From NCBI RefSeq assembly GCF_000429445.1, contig NZ_AUBW01000006.1, positions 213,392 to 277,391 on the forward strand: a stretch of 64,000 nt of DNA, read 5' to 3'. A program made the translations under genes and the position numbers. The notes under the pieces are model-generated. The model ran no database searches. It saw nothing but the letters and a program-made list of their open reading frames with translations, and was not told the origin of the DNA. This stretch comes from Algoriphagus terrigena DSM 22685 (GTDB lineage: Bacteria; Bacteroidota; Bacteroidia; Cytophagales; Cyclobacteriaceae). Position 1 is the first letter of the stretch; every line of letters begins with the position of its first letter. Shown here piece by piece: positions 36,354 to 44,616 of this stretch.

Positions 36354-37034
36354 ATGGAAGCAAAAAAGTCTCCAAGCGCTGATATAACCAAAAGGGTTGG
36401 TATGTTTACCAATCTCGGGTTAGCAGTAGCTGTTGGGCTTACACTTGCTGCCTTCGAATATAAGTCATACGATGACTCAGGTCTTAAGGATCTGGGTGCA
36501 GTAACTGACAACTTCGAAGAGTTGCTTGATGTGCCAATCACAGAACAGCCACCTCCACCACCTCCACCACCTCCAATGGAACAACCGGTTATTGAGGAGA
36601 TTCCGGATGAGGTAGAGATCGAGGAAAAAATCGACGTAAACTTCGATGTCGACGTGAAAGAAACCACTGTCATCAAAGAGGTGGTTATCGCTGAAGCTCC
36701 AGTAGTAGAGAAGGCAGATGAAATCTTCGACGTAGTAGAAACTCAGCCAAACCCTCCGGGCGGAATGTCAGGTTGGAATCAATATCTTTCCAAAAACCTG
36801 AAGTACCCAACCCAAGCGAGAAGAATGGGTATCGAAGGTACGGTAATCGTAGTATTCGTAATCAACACTGACGGATCTATCCAAGACGTAGAAGTCTTGA
36901 GAGGTATCGGCGGAGGTTGCGACGAAGAAGCTGTAAAAGTAGTACAGGAAGCCCCGAAATGGGAACCTGGAAAGCAAAGAGGCCGAGCGGTACGTACTCG
37001 TATGAGACTTCCGATTCGATTCAAGCTTAGCTAA
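36354..37034 (+). CDS. TonB-family energy transducer, first of two paralogues
   Basis: TonB couples inner-membrane proton force to outer-membrane receptors. The 226-residue protein has a cytoplasmic N-terminus, one membrane anchor (MFTNLGLAVAVGLTLAAFEY), a proline-rich stretch (EQPPPPPPPPPMEQP), an acidic spacer, and a C-terminal TonB domain: WNQYLSKNLKYPTQARRMGI, then GTVIVVFVINTDGSIQDVEV, ending RMRLPIRFKL. The anchor is not at the extreme N-terminus, as usual for the Bacteroidetes type. exbB/exbD are not adjacent. A strong terminator follows, separating it from the second paralogue. Codon choice suggests high expression. Confidence 0.9.
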   Translation: MEAKKSPSADITKRVGMFTNLGLAVAVGLTLAAFEYKSYDDSGLKDLGAVTDNFEELLDVPITEQPPPPPPPPPMEQPVIEEIPDEVEIEEKIDVNFDVDVKETTVIKEVVIAEAPVVEKADEIFDVVETQPNPPGGMSGWNQYLSKNLKYPTQARRMGIEGTVIVVFVINTDGSIQDVEVLRGIGGGCDEEAVKVVQEAPKWEPGKQRGRAVRTRMRLPIRFKLS

Positions 37035-37044
37035 AATCAATAAG

Positions 37045-37071
37045 AGACCCGAGAAATCGGGTCTTTTTTTT
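37045..37071 (+). terminator. Rho-independent terminator after the first tonB
   Basis: AGACCCGA pairs perfectly with TCGGGTCT around a GAAA tetraloop, followed directly by a run of seven Ts. It lies ten bases after the stop codon. Confidence 0.9.
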
Positions 37072-37171
37072 GCCTGGATTTGAAAAACTTTTTGAATAGT
37101 TAAAAAACGTTAGAGAAGTAGCTATTTCAAATTAGCGAGGTTAACTTCTGTCAACCAAAACTCTAACAATC

Positions 37172-37843
37172 ATGGAACTAAAAAAGAACATCGGGTCCGA
37201 TCTTCGCAGATGGCAAGGCCCGCTTCTCAACCTCGGACTGATGATCTCAGTCGGCGCAGTATTGGTGGCTTTCGAATGGAAGGCTGAAGAGGAAAATCCA
37301 CTGCTCGATATCTCAAAGGGTACGACAGAATGGGATACCGAAATTGTTCCGATCACGATACAAAACCCGCCACCGGTGACTCCCCCACCCGTCTCACCTC
37401 CTGAGATCAAAATCATCGACAATGATATCAAAGTCGACCAAGTGTTTACCATCGACATCAATCCGAATGAAGCCGAGATAATCCCTCCGGTGGAACTTGC
37501 CGGGCCACCGACCGTGGAGGTTGCAGACGAAATACTTGACTTCAGCGAGGTTCCTGCCGAGTTTGCAGGTGGGATGGACGCATGGTACAAGTACCTCCGG
37601 GGCAATCTAAACTATCCCCGACAAGCGCAAAGGATGGGAATCGACGGCACGGTACTGGTGAGATTCGTAGTCAATACGGACGGAGGTATTCAAGACGTGG
37701 AAGTGGTTCGTCAGGTGGATCCAGCCTTGGACAAGGCCGCAATGGACGCTGTTCTTAATTCTCCCAACTGGAAAGCCGCCCGTCATCACGGCAAGCCTGT
37801 GAGAGTCCGAATGACGATCCCTATTAAATTCAAGCTTAACTAA
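37172..37843 (+). CDS. TonB-family energy transducer, second paralogue
   Basis: The 223-residue protein aligns end to end with the preceding TonB: same anchor position (LLNLGLMISVGAVLVAFEW), a shorter proline motif (NPPPVTPPPVSPPEIK), and the same C-terminal domain (AWYKYLRGNLNYPRQAQRMG, GTVLVRFVVNTDGGIQDVEV, RMTIPIKFKLN). The two genes end in nearly the same bases (ATTCAAGCTTA). Identity is strongest in the receptor-contacting domain, and the spacer differs, suggesting duplication followed by specialisation. It lies 137 bases after the first copy, beyond that copy's terminator, so it probably has its own promoter, though no consensus box was found. Confidence 0.9.
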   Translation: MELKKNIGSDLRRWQGPLLNLGLMISVGAVLVAFEWKAEEENPLLDISKGTTEWDTEIVPITIQNPPPVTPPPVSPPEIKIIDNDIKVDQVFTIDINPNEAEIIPPVELAGPPTVEVADEILDFSEVPAEFAGGMDAWYKYLRGNLNYPRQAQRMGIDGTVLVRFVVNTDGGIQDVEVVRQVDPALDKAAMDAVLNSPNWKAARHHGKPVRVRMTIPIKFKLN

Positions 37844-37862
37844 ACCAACTGCCTTTCAAAGG

Positions 37863-37891
37863 AAAAGCCTACGCTGATGGCGCAGGCTTTT
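37863..37891. terminator. Probable bidirectional terminator between tonB and yicC
   Basis: AAAAGCCT at 37863-37870 pairs with AGGCTTTT at 37884-37891, with further GC pairs (CGC/GCG) inside after one mismatch. The A-tract on the left and T-tract on the right let it serve the plus-strand tonB and the minus-strand yicC transcript. Confidence 0.65.
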
Positions 37892-37955
37892 CTGTTTCAT
37901 ATGCATTGGCATCCGTCAGCTTTCCGTAGCGAACAGAGCCTAACTCAAACTTATT

Positions 37956-38834
37956 TTAGATCACATTCAGCGACTGCTCTTTGATTTTTTCGAGCTCGTC
38001 TTTCATCAAGATAACGTGTTTTTGAATCTCGGCGTCATTGGCTTTGGAGCCGATCGTATTGATTTCCCGACCTATCTCCTGGCTGATAAATCCCAGCTTT
38101 TTGCCTTGACTGACTTCCTCACGCATCGATTTCATGAAGTAGTCCAAGTGGGTTTCCAATCGGACCAACTCTTCGGTGATGTCGATCTTTTCGAAATAGT
38201 AAATCAACTCCTGCTCAAAACGGTTGGCGTCAAAAGAGTTCTCATCCATCCACTGTGCAAAATGTCCTTTGATGCGCTGCTGAATTCTCTCTTTCCGGAT
38301 CGGTTCCTCAGCTTTCACCCGCTGAAAAGCACCCCGGATCACCTGAATATTTTCTTCAAGCTTCGCATACAACGATGCCCCTTCGTCCTTTCTAAAACCG
38401 TCACACTTCTCCAACGCTTGCTGTAACACTTCCTTCACCTGAGCCCAGTCATCATTTTCTTCGCGCTCCACAGGCACTGAAATGATCACATTGGGAGCCT
38501 GCAGTGCCAGCTTAAACAAATCGGAAGGTTTCTCCCCGACTAAATCCGCCAAGCTTTTGAATTCTTCGAAATAGGTCTTGAATAACTCCTGATTGATGGT
38601 AACAGGCAGACTCTGGCTTCCTTTTGCCACAAAGTCTATTGATACATTCACTTTACCGCGATCCAAAATTCCCTGGACAATGGAACGGATCTCCGGTTCC
38701 TTATCAGAAAATTGCCTGGGGCTTCGAATGGATAAATCCAAAAATTTTGAGTTGAGCGAACGAACTTCGACTTGAATCATCATTTGCTCATTCTCAAATC
38801 CGGCTACTCCAAAGCCGGTCATTGACTTGATCAT
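37956..38834 (-). CDS. yicC: YicC/YloC-family endoribonuclease
   Basis: The protein begins IKSMTGFGVAGFENEQMMIQVEVRSLNSKFLDL, the defining YicC N-terminus, and ends with the DUF1732 part EVSQGKKLGFISQEIGREIN, then TIGSKANDAEIQKHVILMKDELEKIKEQ. The 292 residues are the standard length. E. coli YicC is an RNase reported to influence small-RNA decay; the role in Bacteroidetes is not known. It lies 13 bases after the large barrel-fusion gene on the same strand and is likely read from the same message. Confidence 0.92.
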   Translation of the reverse strand: MIKSMTGFGVAGFENEQMMIQVEVRSLNSKFLDLSIRSPRQFSDKEPEIRSIVQGILDRGKVNVSIDFVAKGSQSLPVTINQELFKTYFEEFKSLADLVGEKPSDLFKLALQAPNVIISVPVEREENDDWAQVKEVLQQALEKCDGFRKDEGASLYAKLEENIQVIRGAFQRVKAEEPIRKERIQQRIKGHFAQWMDENSFDANRFEQELIYYFEKIDITEELVRLETHLDYFMKSMREEVSQGKKLGFISQEIGREINTIGSKANDAEIQKHVILMKDELEKIKEQSLNVI

Positions 38835-38847
38835 AAATTGGGGTGTA

Positions 38848-41800
38848 TTAGAAATTGTAACCCAAAGTAAAGTAAAACTTCAGGTCTTCCGTCTCATAAT
38901 TTCGAATCGGACGAGCCATATCAAATTTGACGTAGTAGTTCAGCAAGACCGTTCGTAATCCAGCGCCATAGCTTTGCAGCCAAGGACTGTTGAAGTTGTT
39001 CAATACGATCACAAACGGAGAGCCTTCCGTATTAATCACCTCCGTATTTTGGTCGTTGACACGCTCCCAAGGTGCAAACTCATCCCACGCCGATCCGACG
39101 TCGTAGAACCCGACAAGTTGGAAATTGCGAATGAAGTTGGAAGTGATGTTTCCACGGGTCAGATAAGAGAAAAGTGGAATCCGCAACTCGGTGGTAAAGG
39201 TGATGACCTTATTTCCCCGGATCTCGTCATAGTCATAGCCTCTCAGATCCACGAAATCGGCAAAGAGAATATTTGAATTTTCGACACCACTTGGATTCCT
39301 TATCGGAGAAGGCTCGGGTCTGTTGGACGGCGGATTATAAAATTCATTAAACAGCCAGTTGTCCATGCCCCCAACTAGGTAATCTTGTGGGTTTTTGCCG
39401 AAAAATCCGCCGACGTAAAGCTTGGAGGCCAGAGTAATATTCTTGTGTATCTTCTGGTAGTTTCTCAGATCAAGATAGAAATTGCTGAACGAGCGGTCTC
39501 CGTGATTCAATCCCTGATAATGCTGAAACCCAATTTTCCCCTTCAAACCGGTAAACGAATACAGTCCCATAGGCTCAGTCTTGTCAAAGACAAACTCCAC
39601 CTTGCCTCCAAGATAGTTGACGTCAAATCGGTTTTGCTCGGGAACCTGTCCGTAAATCAGGGAATCGGGATTAAGGTTGAAGTACTGGGATTTGGCAACG
39701 AAAGGAGCCGCGTAGATTCTGGAATTGATATTCAAAGGATACGAAACGCCGGCTTCTACCTGGGTCAGCACGTACTTTTGAAAAGTAATGTCACTTTGTT
39801 CAACCCTAACGGTCTTCCGGTCAAATCTCCCCCGGAAATCCATGCGGCTTTTCAGATACTCGTATTCAAACCAGATATCTCCACCTGAATTGAAATCCAA
39901 CGCAGTCATGATCCCTCCGGTAAACACATGGTTATCTAGAATGTCCGTCATTTTCCCGTCGAGATTGATTCCAAATCCGCGCAACGGGTCTACCACAAAT
40001 CTGGTGTTGATGTGATTCGTAAAAAACTGCGGTTCCATCCTCTTGGGGCCAGAAACCCGCTTTTGCATGGATTGCTTCCGGAAAGTCTCGAGTAGATTGG
40101 TCCGATTGAGGTCCGGTTTGCCAGCTGCTGTACTAGTCGATGGCTGCGTCTGGGGCAGCGTATCAAAGGTGTAATTTTCGGTATTGACTCCCTTTCTGGA
40201 TTCAAATCGCAATCGATCCAGATTGATCGAAGAGGTCTTGTTCGTCACAACGGTATCCACTTTGGGTAGCTGTTCCGTTTGAGGGGCAGCGGTGGGAGTT
40301 TCGGTCTTCTGGGCAGCGCTGGTCCTTGACTCTAGAAGCCTACGGGCTGCCAGACGTTCATTTAAGTCTTTTGCCTGAGCCAGTTGAATTCTAGGAGTAC
40401 TCGGCGTGAACTGATCTGCACCACTGTAGCCCTCCACATAGAGATGAGATTCTTTCCCGCTGCGCAGCGCATAGGCGATCTTGTTCATCCTGCTGGTAAT
40501 GTCAAAGACCTCAACGCTCTTGTCAAATGCCGAGATCTGATTAGACACCTGATTGCCGATATTGAATCGCATCAGATTGGTAATCCCACTGAGATCGCTC
40601 ATATACAGGAGCGTATTGCTGTTGACTTTTCGCGGATGCGTGTTTTTACTGTTGGAGTTGGTCAGTCTGGTAAAAAAGGTCGTATCCTTCAGGACGTCCA
40701 CCCGGAAAAGATTGTATTGGTTCGGTAAAACTTTGATATCAGGCGTCGCCGTCAAAACGGAATCTGGCAAATCGACGAAATTGGTCGAATAGACTATCAC
40801 AGAATCATTCAAAAACGCAGGACTCAAATCATCAAAAATATCGTTGGTGAGCCGCTTGCCTTGGCCTCGCACGTTCAGGGTATAGATATCGGTTTTGCCA
40901 TTGGAAATGGCCGAAAGGACCATGTTTTTTCCGGATTCATTAAAATCGAGACTCAGGATTTGGGTAATATTTCTGAGGAAAATCTTGTCCTGATTGGAAC
41001 CATCGATCGACCGAAGTCGCAGCGTCGTGAATCCTCTTTTGAAAGAGGCAATCGCCAGATTGGCGGAATCCCTCCAAGCAATGATCGGCGAATACAGATT
41101 CGGAGTCAACTCGTCGAAGCTAGCTCCTCCCTGAAAGACAGTCTGCTCCTGACCAGTGGACAGATCCCGGACGATGACCTTAAATTTCCCGGCATTATTC
41201 AGCACGTAGCCCAACATCAGCCCGTCAGGACTAAACTTGATATCGCTGATTGCACCATCCACCCTAGAGGAAGTCTTGGCGATAGACGATTCCGGATTTA
41301 CATTTTTGAATGATGTGTAAACCGGCTCATTTACTTTGAGATAGTAGCTTTTCCAATCATCAAAAAATGCCTTCGCATTCACTCCAATCGTATTTGCAAT
41401 GCTGTTTTCCTCATTCCGGTTGATTCTGGACAGGTTGAGGATGCTGGAGATATAGCGGCGTCCGTATTTTTCAGAGATGTAATTCCAGATCGATTGCCCT
41501 ACAAGACCAGCTTCGATGCCGGTCAGGTTGAGGATTTTTGGATTGGAGGTTTCCTTGATGTACTCTCGCATGAAATCGTCCATCTCTCGGCTCCAGCCTC
41601 TGGCCAGATACAGGGCCGCTCCGTCGATGTACCACTCTGGGAAATCATTGATCAGATTGGACTGAAACGCATCCGCAACAGAGGCGCCATAGAGCATCTC
41701 CCGGATGATCACTTTGGACGTAGCGAAGATGATATCCTCTTTGAATTGATCGATCCTTCCTTTGTATGAAACCTCGGCGATCAATCGGGTAAACTTGGTC

Positions 41801-42147
41801 TGACCGTCTTCGGAGTATTCCTGTACGTTCAGGTTCAAGTTACTTTGCAGCGCTTCTTCCGGAGAATTGTAGATGTAAATCTTTGGCTTGGTGTACGCCA
41901 CATAGCCGATCATCTGGGTCAACTTGTCAAATTCCCCTTCGAGGTAGTCAATTGCCATCTTTGCGTTTGGCCCACCGCGGTCGTAGTAATAGACCTCAAA
42001 ATTGTTGGACGAATAAAAATACCATTCGATCTCTTTGTGTTGAACTCGGTTTTTGCCAAATCGCTCTTGGTCAAATTGTGCCAAAGCAGAGGTATAGCTA
42101 CCCAGGATAAGAAAAAGGAGCAAAAGTCGAAAGACTGTGTATCGCAT
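38848..42147 (-). CDS. Outer-membrane fusion: peptidase-MA-like domain, TolB-type propeller, Omp85-like beta barrel (1099 aa)
   Basis: A signal peptide (1-23, ending SALAQ) is followed by three regions. Residues about 35-270 resemble the gluzincin peptidase-MA fold (FPEWYIDGAALYLARGW matches the second helix), but the HExxH position reads REMLY (149-153) and the later Glu is Asp, so it is probably inactive. Residues about 295-610 are PD40/TolB-like propeller blades (SDIKFSPDGLMLGYVLNNAG, LSLDFNESGKNMVLSAISNG). After a Ser/Thr/Gln-rich linker (about 630-720) residues 745-1099 form a surface-antigen-type barrel ending LKFYFTLGYNF, with LRGYDYDEIRGNKVITFTTELRIPL as the Omp85-like signature. Role unknown; an outer-membrane assembly or surface-display part is possible. 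Confidence 0.75.
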   Translation of the reverse strand: MRYTVFRLLLLFLILGSYTSALAQFDQERFGKNRVQHKEIEWYFYSSNNFEVYYYDRGGPNAKMAIDYLEGEFDKLTQMIGYVAYTKPKIYIYNSPEEALQSNLNLNVQEYSEDGQTKFTRLIAEVSYKGRIDQFKEDIIFATSKVIIREMLYGASVADAFQSNLINDFPEWYIDGAALYLARGWSREMDDFMREYIKETSNPKILNLTGIEAGLVGQSIWNYISEKYGRRYISSILNLSRINRNEENSIANTIGVNAKAFFDDWKSYYLKVNEPVYTSFKNVNPESSIAKTSSRVDGAISDIKFSPDGLMLGYVLNNAGKFKVIVRDLSTGQEQTVFQGGASFDELTPNLYSPIIAWRDSANLAIASFKRGFTTLRLRSIDGSNQDKIFLRNITQILSLDFNESGKNMVLSAISNGKTDIYTLNVRGQGKRLTNDIFDDLSPAFLNDSVIVYSTNFVDLPDSVLTATPDIKVLPNQYNLFRVDVLKDTTFFTRLTNSNSKNTHPRKVNSNTLLYMSDLSGITNLMRFNIGNQVSNQISAFDKSVEVFDITSRMNKIAYALRSGKESHLYVEGYSGADQFTPSTPRIQLAQAKDLNERLAARRLLESRTSAAQKTETPTAAPQTEQLPKVDTVVTNKTSSINLDRLRFESRKGVNTENYTFDTLPQTQPSTSTAAGKPDLNRTNLLETFRKQSMQKRVSGPKRMEPQFFTNHINTRFVVDPLRGFGINLDGKMTDILDNHVFTGGIMTALDFNSGGDIWFEYEYLKSRMDFRGRFDRKTVRVEQSDITFQKYVLTQVEAGVSYPLNINSRIYAAPFVAKSQYFNLNPDSLIYGQVPEQNRFDVNYLGGKVEFVFDKTEPMGLYSFTGLKGKIGFQHYQGLNHGDRSFSNFYLDLRNYQKIHKNITLASKLYVGGFFGKNPQDYLVGGMDNWLFNEFYNPPSNRPEPSPIRNPSGVENSNILFADFVDLRGYDYDEIRGNKVITFTTELRIPLFSYLTRGNITSNFIRNFQLVGFYDVGSAWDEFAPWERVNDQNTEVINTEGSPFVIVLNNFNSPWLQSYGAGLRTVLLNYYVKFDMARPIRNYETEDLKFYFTLGYNF

Positions 42148-42168
42148 TCGGGTCGGAATTGATAGGTT

Positions 42169-43215
42169 TTAAATATACTTAAAATACCGAGCTATATTAA
42201 CTTCAGCACTAATTGGCTGAGACTTTATAAGATAATCTGCCATCATTTTACTAAAAAACGGAGTGAGCGAAACACCTTTGGCTCCAAAACCATTGAAAAT
42301 GTAAACGCTATCTTCTCTTGGATGTTTGCCCAGAAATGGTTTTCGGTCTTTTGTCGCTGGGCGGATGCCGGTTTTATGGCTTTTCACCTCCGTGACAGGG
42401 ACTCGGACGAGGTCTTGGAGCTTTGCCAAAATCTCGCTTTTAGCAGTTTCGGTCGGCCCAGTTTCCAAGTCATGCCAAGTGTAAGTCGAGCCTACGCGAT
42501 AAATTCCTTTGCTCAACGGAACTCGGAAAACTCCACGGTTAGCGATGAAATCAGGATCAAAATCCTGGGCTACTTCCAGCAGCTCGCCTTTGACCGGAGC
42601 AAAGGGCAAATAGCTAAAGAATCGACTTTTTGACGCTCCCAGCCCGTTGCAATAGACTATGTTTTTTGCAAAAACAGTCCCATATTTCCAGCCGTCGGAG
42701 GTATTCTCCAGCAGCGTTTCATCGAAACCCTCCAGCCTCAGCCGATCCGAGAAATATTCCGCCATTCCATCCAAATACTCGTTGATGTTGAGCCAGCCGG
42801 ACATTCGCAGCAGGACACCGCCAAACGAATCCCGCATCTGTGGATATTGGCTCTCTGTAAAGATCGTCTCGATAAACATCCCGATCGCCGGATCACTCGA
42901 ATGCCCCATCCATTCATTTTGCTCCTCGATGGACAGGAAGGGTCGGTATATCTTTTGTCGGGTCAAAAACTGTCTTCCCGTCAGGTGTTCCAAGTCGCTG
43001 TAAAACGACTCAATCTCCGGAAAAAGCTCTTCCGCCTTCCAGGATCTGACCATCTTTCGTCCCGTGACCGGATTGTACAATCCTGCGGCAACCCGGCTGC
43101 TTTGATTGGATTCCGGCTGGTCAAAGAGCAAAAAGGTTTGCCCCAACTGCTCCAGCCGATAGGCCAGCGCGGTACCTGCCAAGCCCTGTCCAATGATCAA
43201 AAAATCAATTTCCAT
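42169..43215 (-). CDS. FAD-dependent oxidoreductase (DAO/ThiO-like)
   Basis: Starting from the ATG at 43213-43215 the protein begins MEIDFLIIGQGLAGTALAYR, the dinucleotide-binding loop of D-amino-acid-oxidase-type flavoproteins. Other marks are AAGLYNPVTGRKMVRSW, GIRPATKDRKPFLGKHP and the C-terminal FAD contact FNGFGAKGVSLTPFFSKMMA. The 348 residues contain no membrane segment. Substrate amines are unknown; thiamine-type glycine oxidase or a tRNA-modification oxidase are alternatives, but no thi genes are near. It precedes the barrel-fusion gene by 21 bases and diverges from the MBL-pssA-porU operon across 55 bases. Confidence 0.82.
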   Translation of the reverse strand: MEIDFLIIGQGLAGTALAYRLEQLGQTFLLFDQPESNQSSRVAAGLYNPVTGRKMVRSWKAEELFPEIESFYSDLEHLTGRQFLTRQKIYRPFLSIEEQNEWMGHSSDPAIGMFIETIFTESQYPQMRDSFGGVLLRMSGWLNINEYLDGMAEYFSDRLRLEGFDETLLENTSDGWKYGTVFAKNIVYCNGLGASKSRFFSYLPFAPVKGELLEVAQDFDPDFIANRGVFRVPLSKGIYRVGSTYTWHDLETGPTETAKSEILAKLQDLVRVPVTEVKSHKTGIRPATKDRKPFLGKHPREDSVYIFNGFGAKGVSLTPFFSKMMADYLIKSQPISAEVNIARYFKYI

Positions 43216-43270
43216 ATCCCAAATTAAAGCCATAATTCATTACTTTGCTGCGATCACGCAGACTTTTGCA

Positions 43271-43924
43271 ATGCTTCATATCAAGTCCTTCACCTTCAAT
43301 CCCTTTCAGGAAAACACCTACCTCGCTTACGATGATCAAGGCATAGCCGCCTTGATTGATCCGGGCTGCCACACGGCGCCCGAGCGGAGAGAACTGGAAG
43401 ATTTTGTGACAGCAAACGGGCTGAAAGTATTGCACCTCCTCAACACTCACTGTCACATCGATCACGTGTTGGGAAACGCCTGGGCTAAGAAACGATTCGG
43501 AATACCACTTTGGATTCATGCGATGGAAATCCCGGTATTGAAATCCGTCGAAGTCTACGCTCCGAACTATGGCTTTCAAGGTTTTGAGCCAACGGAAGCG
43601 GATCATTTCCTGGAAGAGGGACAGGAATTCAAGGTTGGAGAAGAGACTTTGAGCGTGTTGTTTGTGCCGGGGCATGCTCCTGGGCATGTGGTTTTCTACC
43701 ACAAAGGCAGCGGACAATGCATCGTTGGAGACACGCTCTTCCGGGGAAGCATCGGCCGGACTGACCTGCCTGGAGGCAATCACGATTTGCTGCTGGAAAA
43801 GATCAAATCCCAGCTGTTCACACTACCCGCTGATACCGTCATCTATCCCGGGCATGGACCGGAAACCAAGATCGGATTCGAAAAAATTTACAATCCCTTT
43901 GTCGGAGAGAGGGCAGTCCATTGA
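43271..43924 (+). CDS. MBL-fold metallo-hydrolase (glyoxalase II-like)
   Basis: The ATG at 43271 is chosen because the fold starts at MLHIKSFTFNPFQENTYLAY; the longer frame runs back into the divergent gene. The zinc motif is complete, H60-x-H62-x-D64-H65 in LNTHCHIDHVLGN, followed by PGHAPGHVVFYH, IVGDTLFRGSIGRTDLPGG and YPGHGPET, which supply the remaining ligands. At 217 residues it resembles the short glyoxalase-II-type thioesterases that release D-lactate from lactoylglutathione or related thioesters. It opens the five-gene operon; its stop overlaps the TTG start of pssA. Confidence 0.9.
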   Translation: MLHIKSFTFNPFQENTYLAYDDQGIAALIDPGCHTAPERRELEDFVTANGLKVLHLLNTHCHIDHVLGNAWAKKRFGIPLWIHAMEIPVLKSVEVYAPNYGFQGFEPTEADHFLEEGQEFKVGEETLSVLFVPGHAPGHVVFYHKGSGQCIVGDTLFRGSIGRTDLPGGNHDLLLEKIKSQLFTLPADTVIYPGHGPETKIGFEKIYNPFVGERAVH

Positions 43925-44616
43925 ACATCAAGTCGCAAATACCCAATACGCTGACCCTCCTGAATCTGCTTTTCGGAGTGATCGGGATCATCTGGGTGCT
44001 GGAGGGACAAATCCTGGCAGGCGCCTATTTTGTATTGATTGCCGCAGGATTTGATTTTCTGGACGGTTTTGTAGCGAGACTGCTCAAGGTCCAAAGCGAC
44101 ATGGGCAAAGAACTCGATTCGCTTGCTGACGTCCTTTCCTTCGGAGTCTTGCCCGGCCTGATTCTATTTATGATGGCAAAGAATGCCACTCCGCCGGATT
44201 CATATCTTCCGTATCTGACGCTGATCGTCCCAATGCTGTCAGCCTACCGACTCGCCAAGTTCAATCTCGACACCCGACAGAGTGATCGCTTCATCGGTCT
44301 TAACACACCGTCAAACGCACTCTTCGTCAGCACACTCCCGTATCTGGGACTGAAATGGCCGGTGATTGGCGAGTGGCTTTCTTCCCCTTGGACCCTGATC
44401 GCCATTGCCTGGATTTTCGCATTGCTGTTGATCTCAGAGATTCCGATGATCGCGCTAAAATTTAAAAGCACCTCATTCTCAAAAAACCGGTTCAGATACG
44501 CATTGATTCTGCTGAGTTTGGCAGTTTTCGCAGGCCTTCAGCTCGCAGGTATTCCGCTGGTGATTTTAGCGTATATTGGTCTATCTGTGATCGAAAACGC
44601 AACCGGAAGTGAATGA
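43921..44616 (+). CDS. pssA: CDP-diacylglycerol-serine O-phosphatidyltransferase
   Basis: The CDP-alcohol phosphotransferase motif is complete: D48-G49-x2-A52-R53-x8-G62-x3-D66-x3-D70 in FDFLDGFVARLLKVQSDMGK and ELDSLAD. Eight or so membrane segments follow. The N-terminus SQIPNTLTLLNLLFGVIGII is typical of PssA, which makes phosphatidylserine, the precursor of phosphatidylethanolamine, in the inner membrane. The start is TTG at 43921, overlapping the stop of the upstream gene as TTGA; no ATG is available. The porU start overlaps its stop by four bases. Phosphatidylserine synthase is preferred over phosphatidylglycerophosphate synthase from the N-terminus and length. Confidence 0.9.
   Translation: MNIKSQIPNTLTLLNLLFGVIGIIWVLEGQILAGAYFVLIAAGFDFLDGFVARLLKVQSDMGKELDSLADVLSFGVLPGLILFMMAKNATPPDSYLPYLTLIVPMLSAYRLAKFNLDTRQSDRFIGLNTPSNALFVSTLPYLGLKWPVIGEWLSSPWTLIAIAWIFALLLISEIPMIALKFKSTSFSKNRFRYALILLSLAVFAGLQLAGIPLVILAYIGLSVIENATGSE

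Noticed and set aside
43248..43261. Small palindrome CTGCG-ATCA-CGCAG between divergent genes
   Set aside because: Only five pairs in a 55-base gap; such repeats are expected by chance and no operator family matches it.
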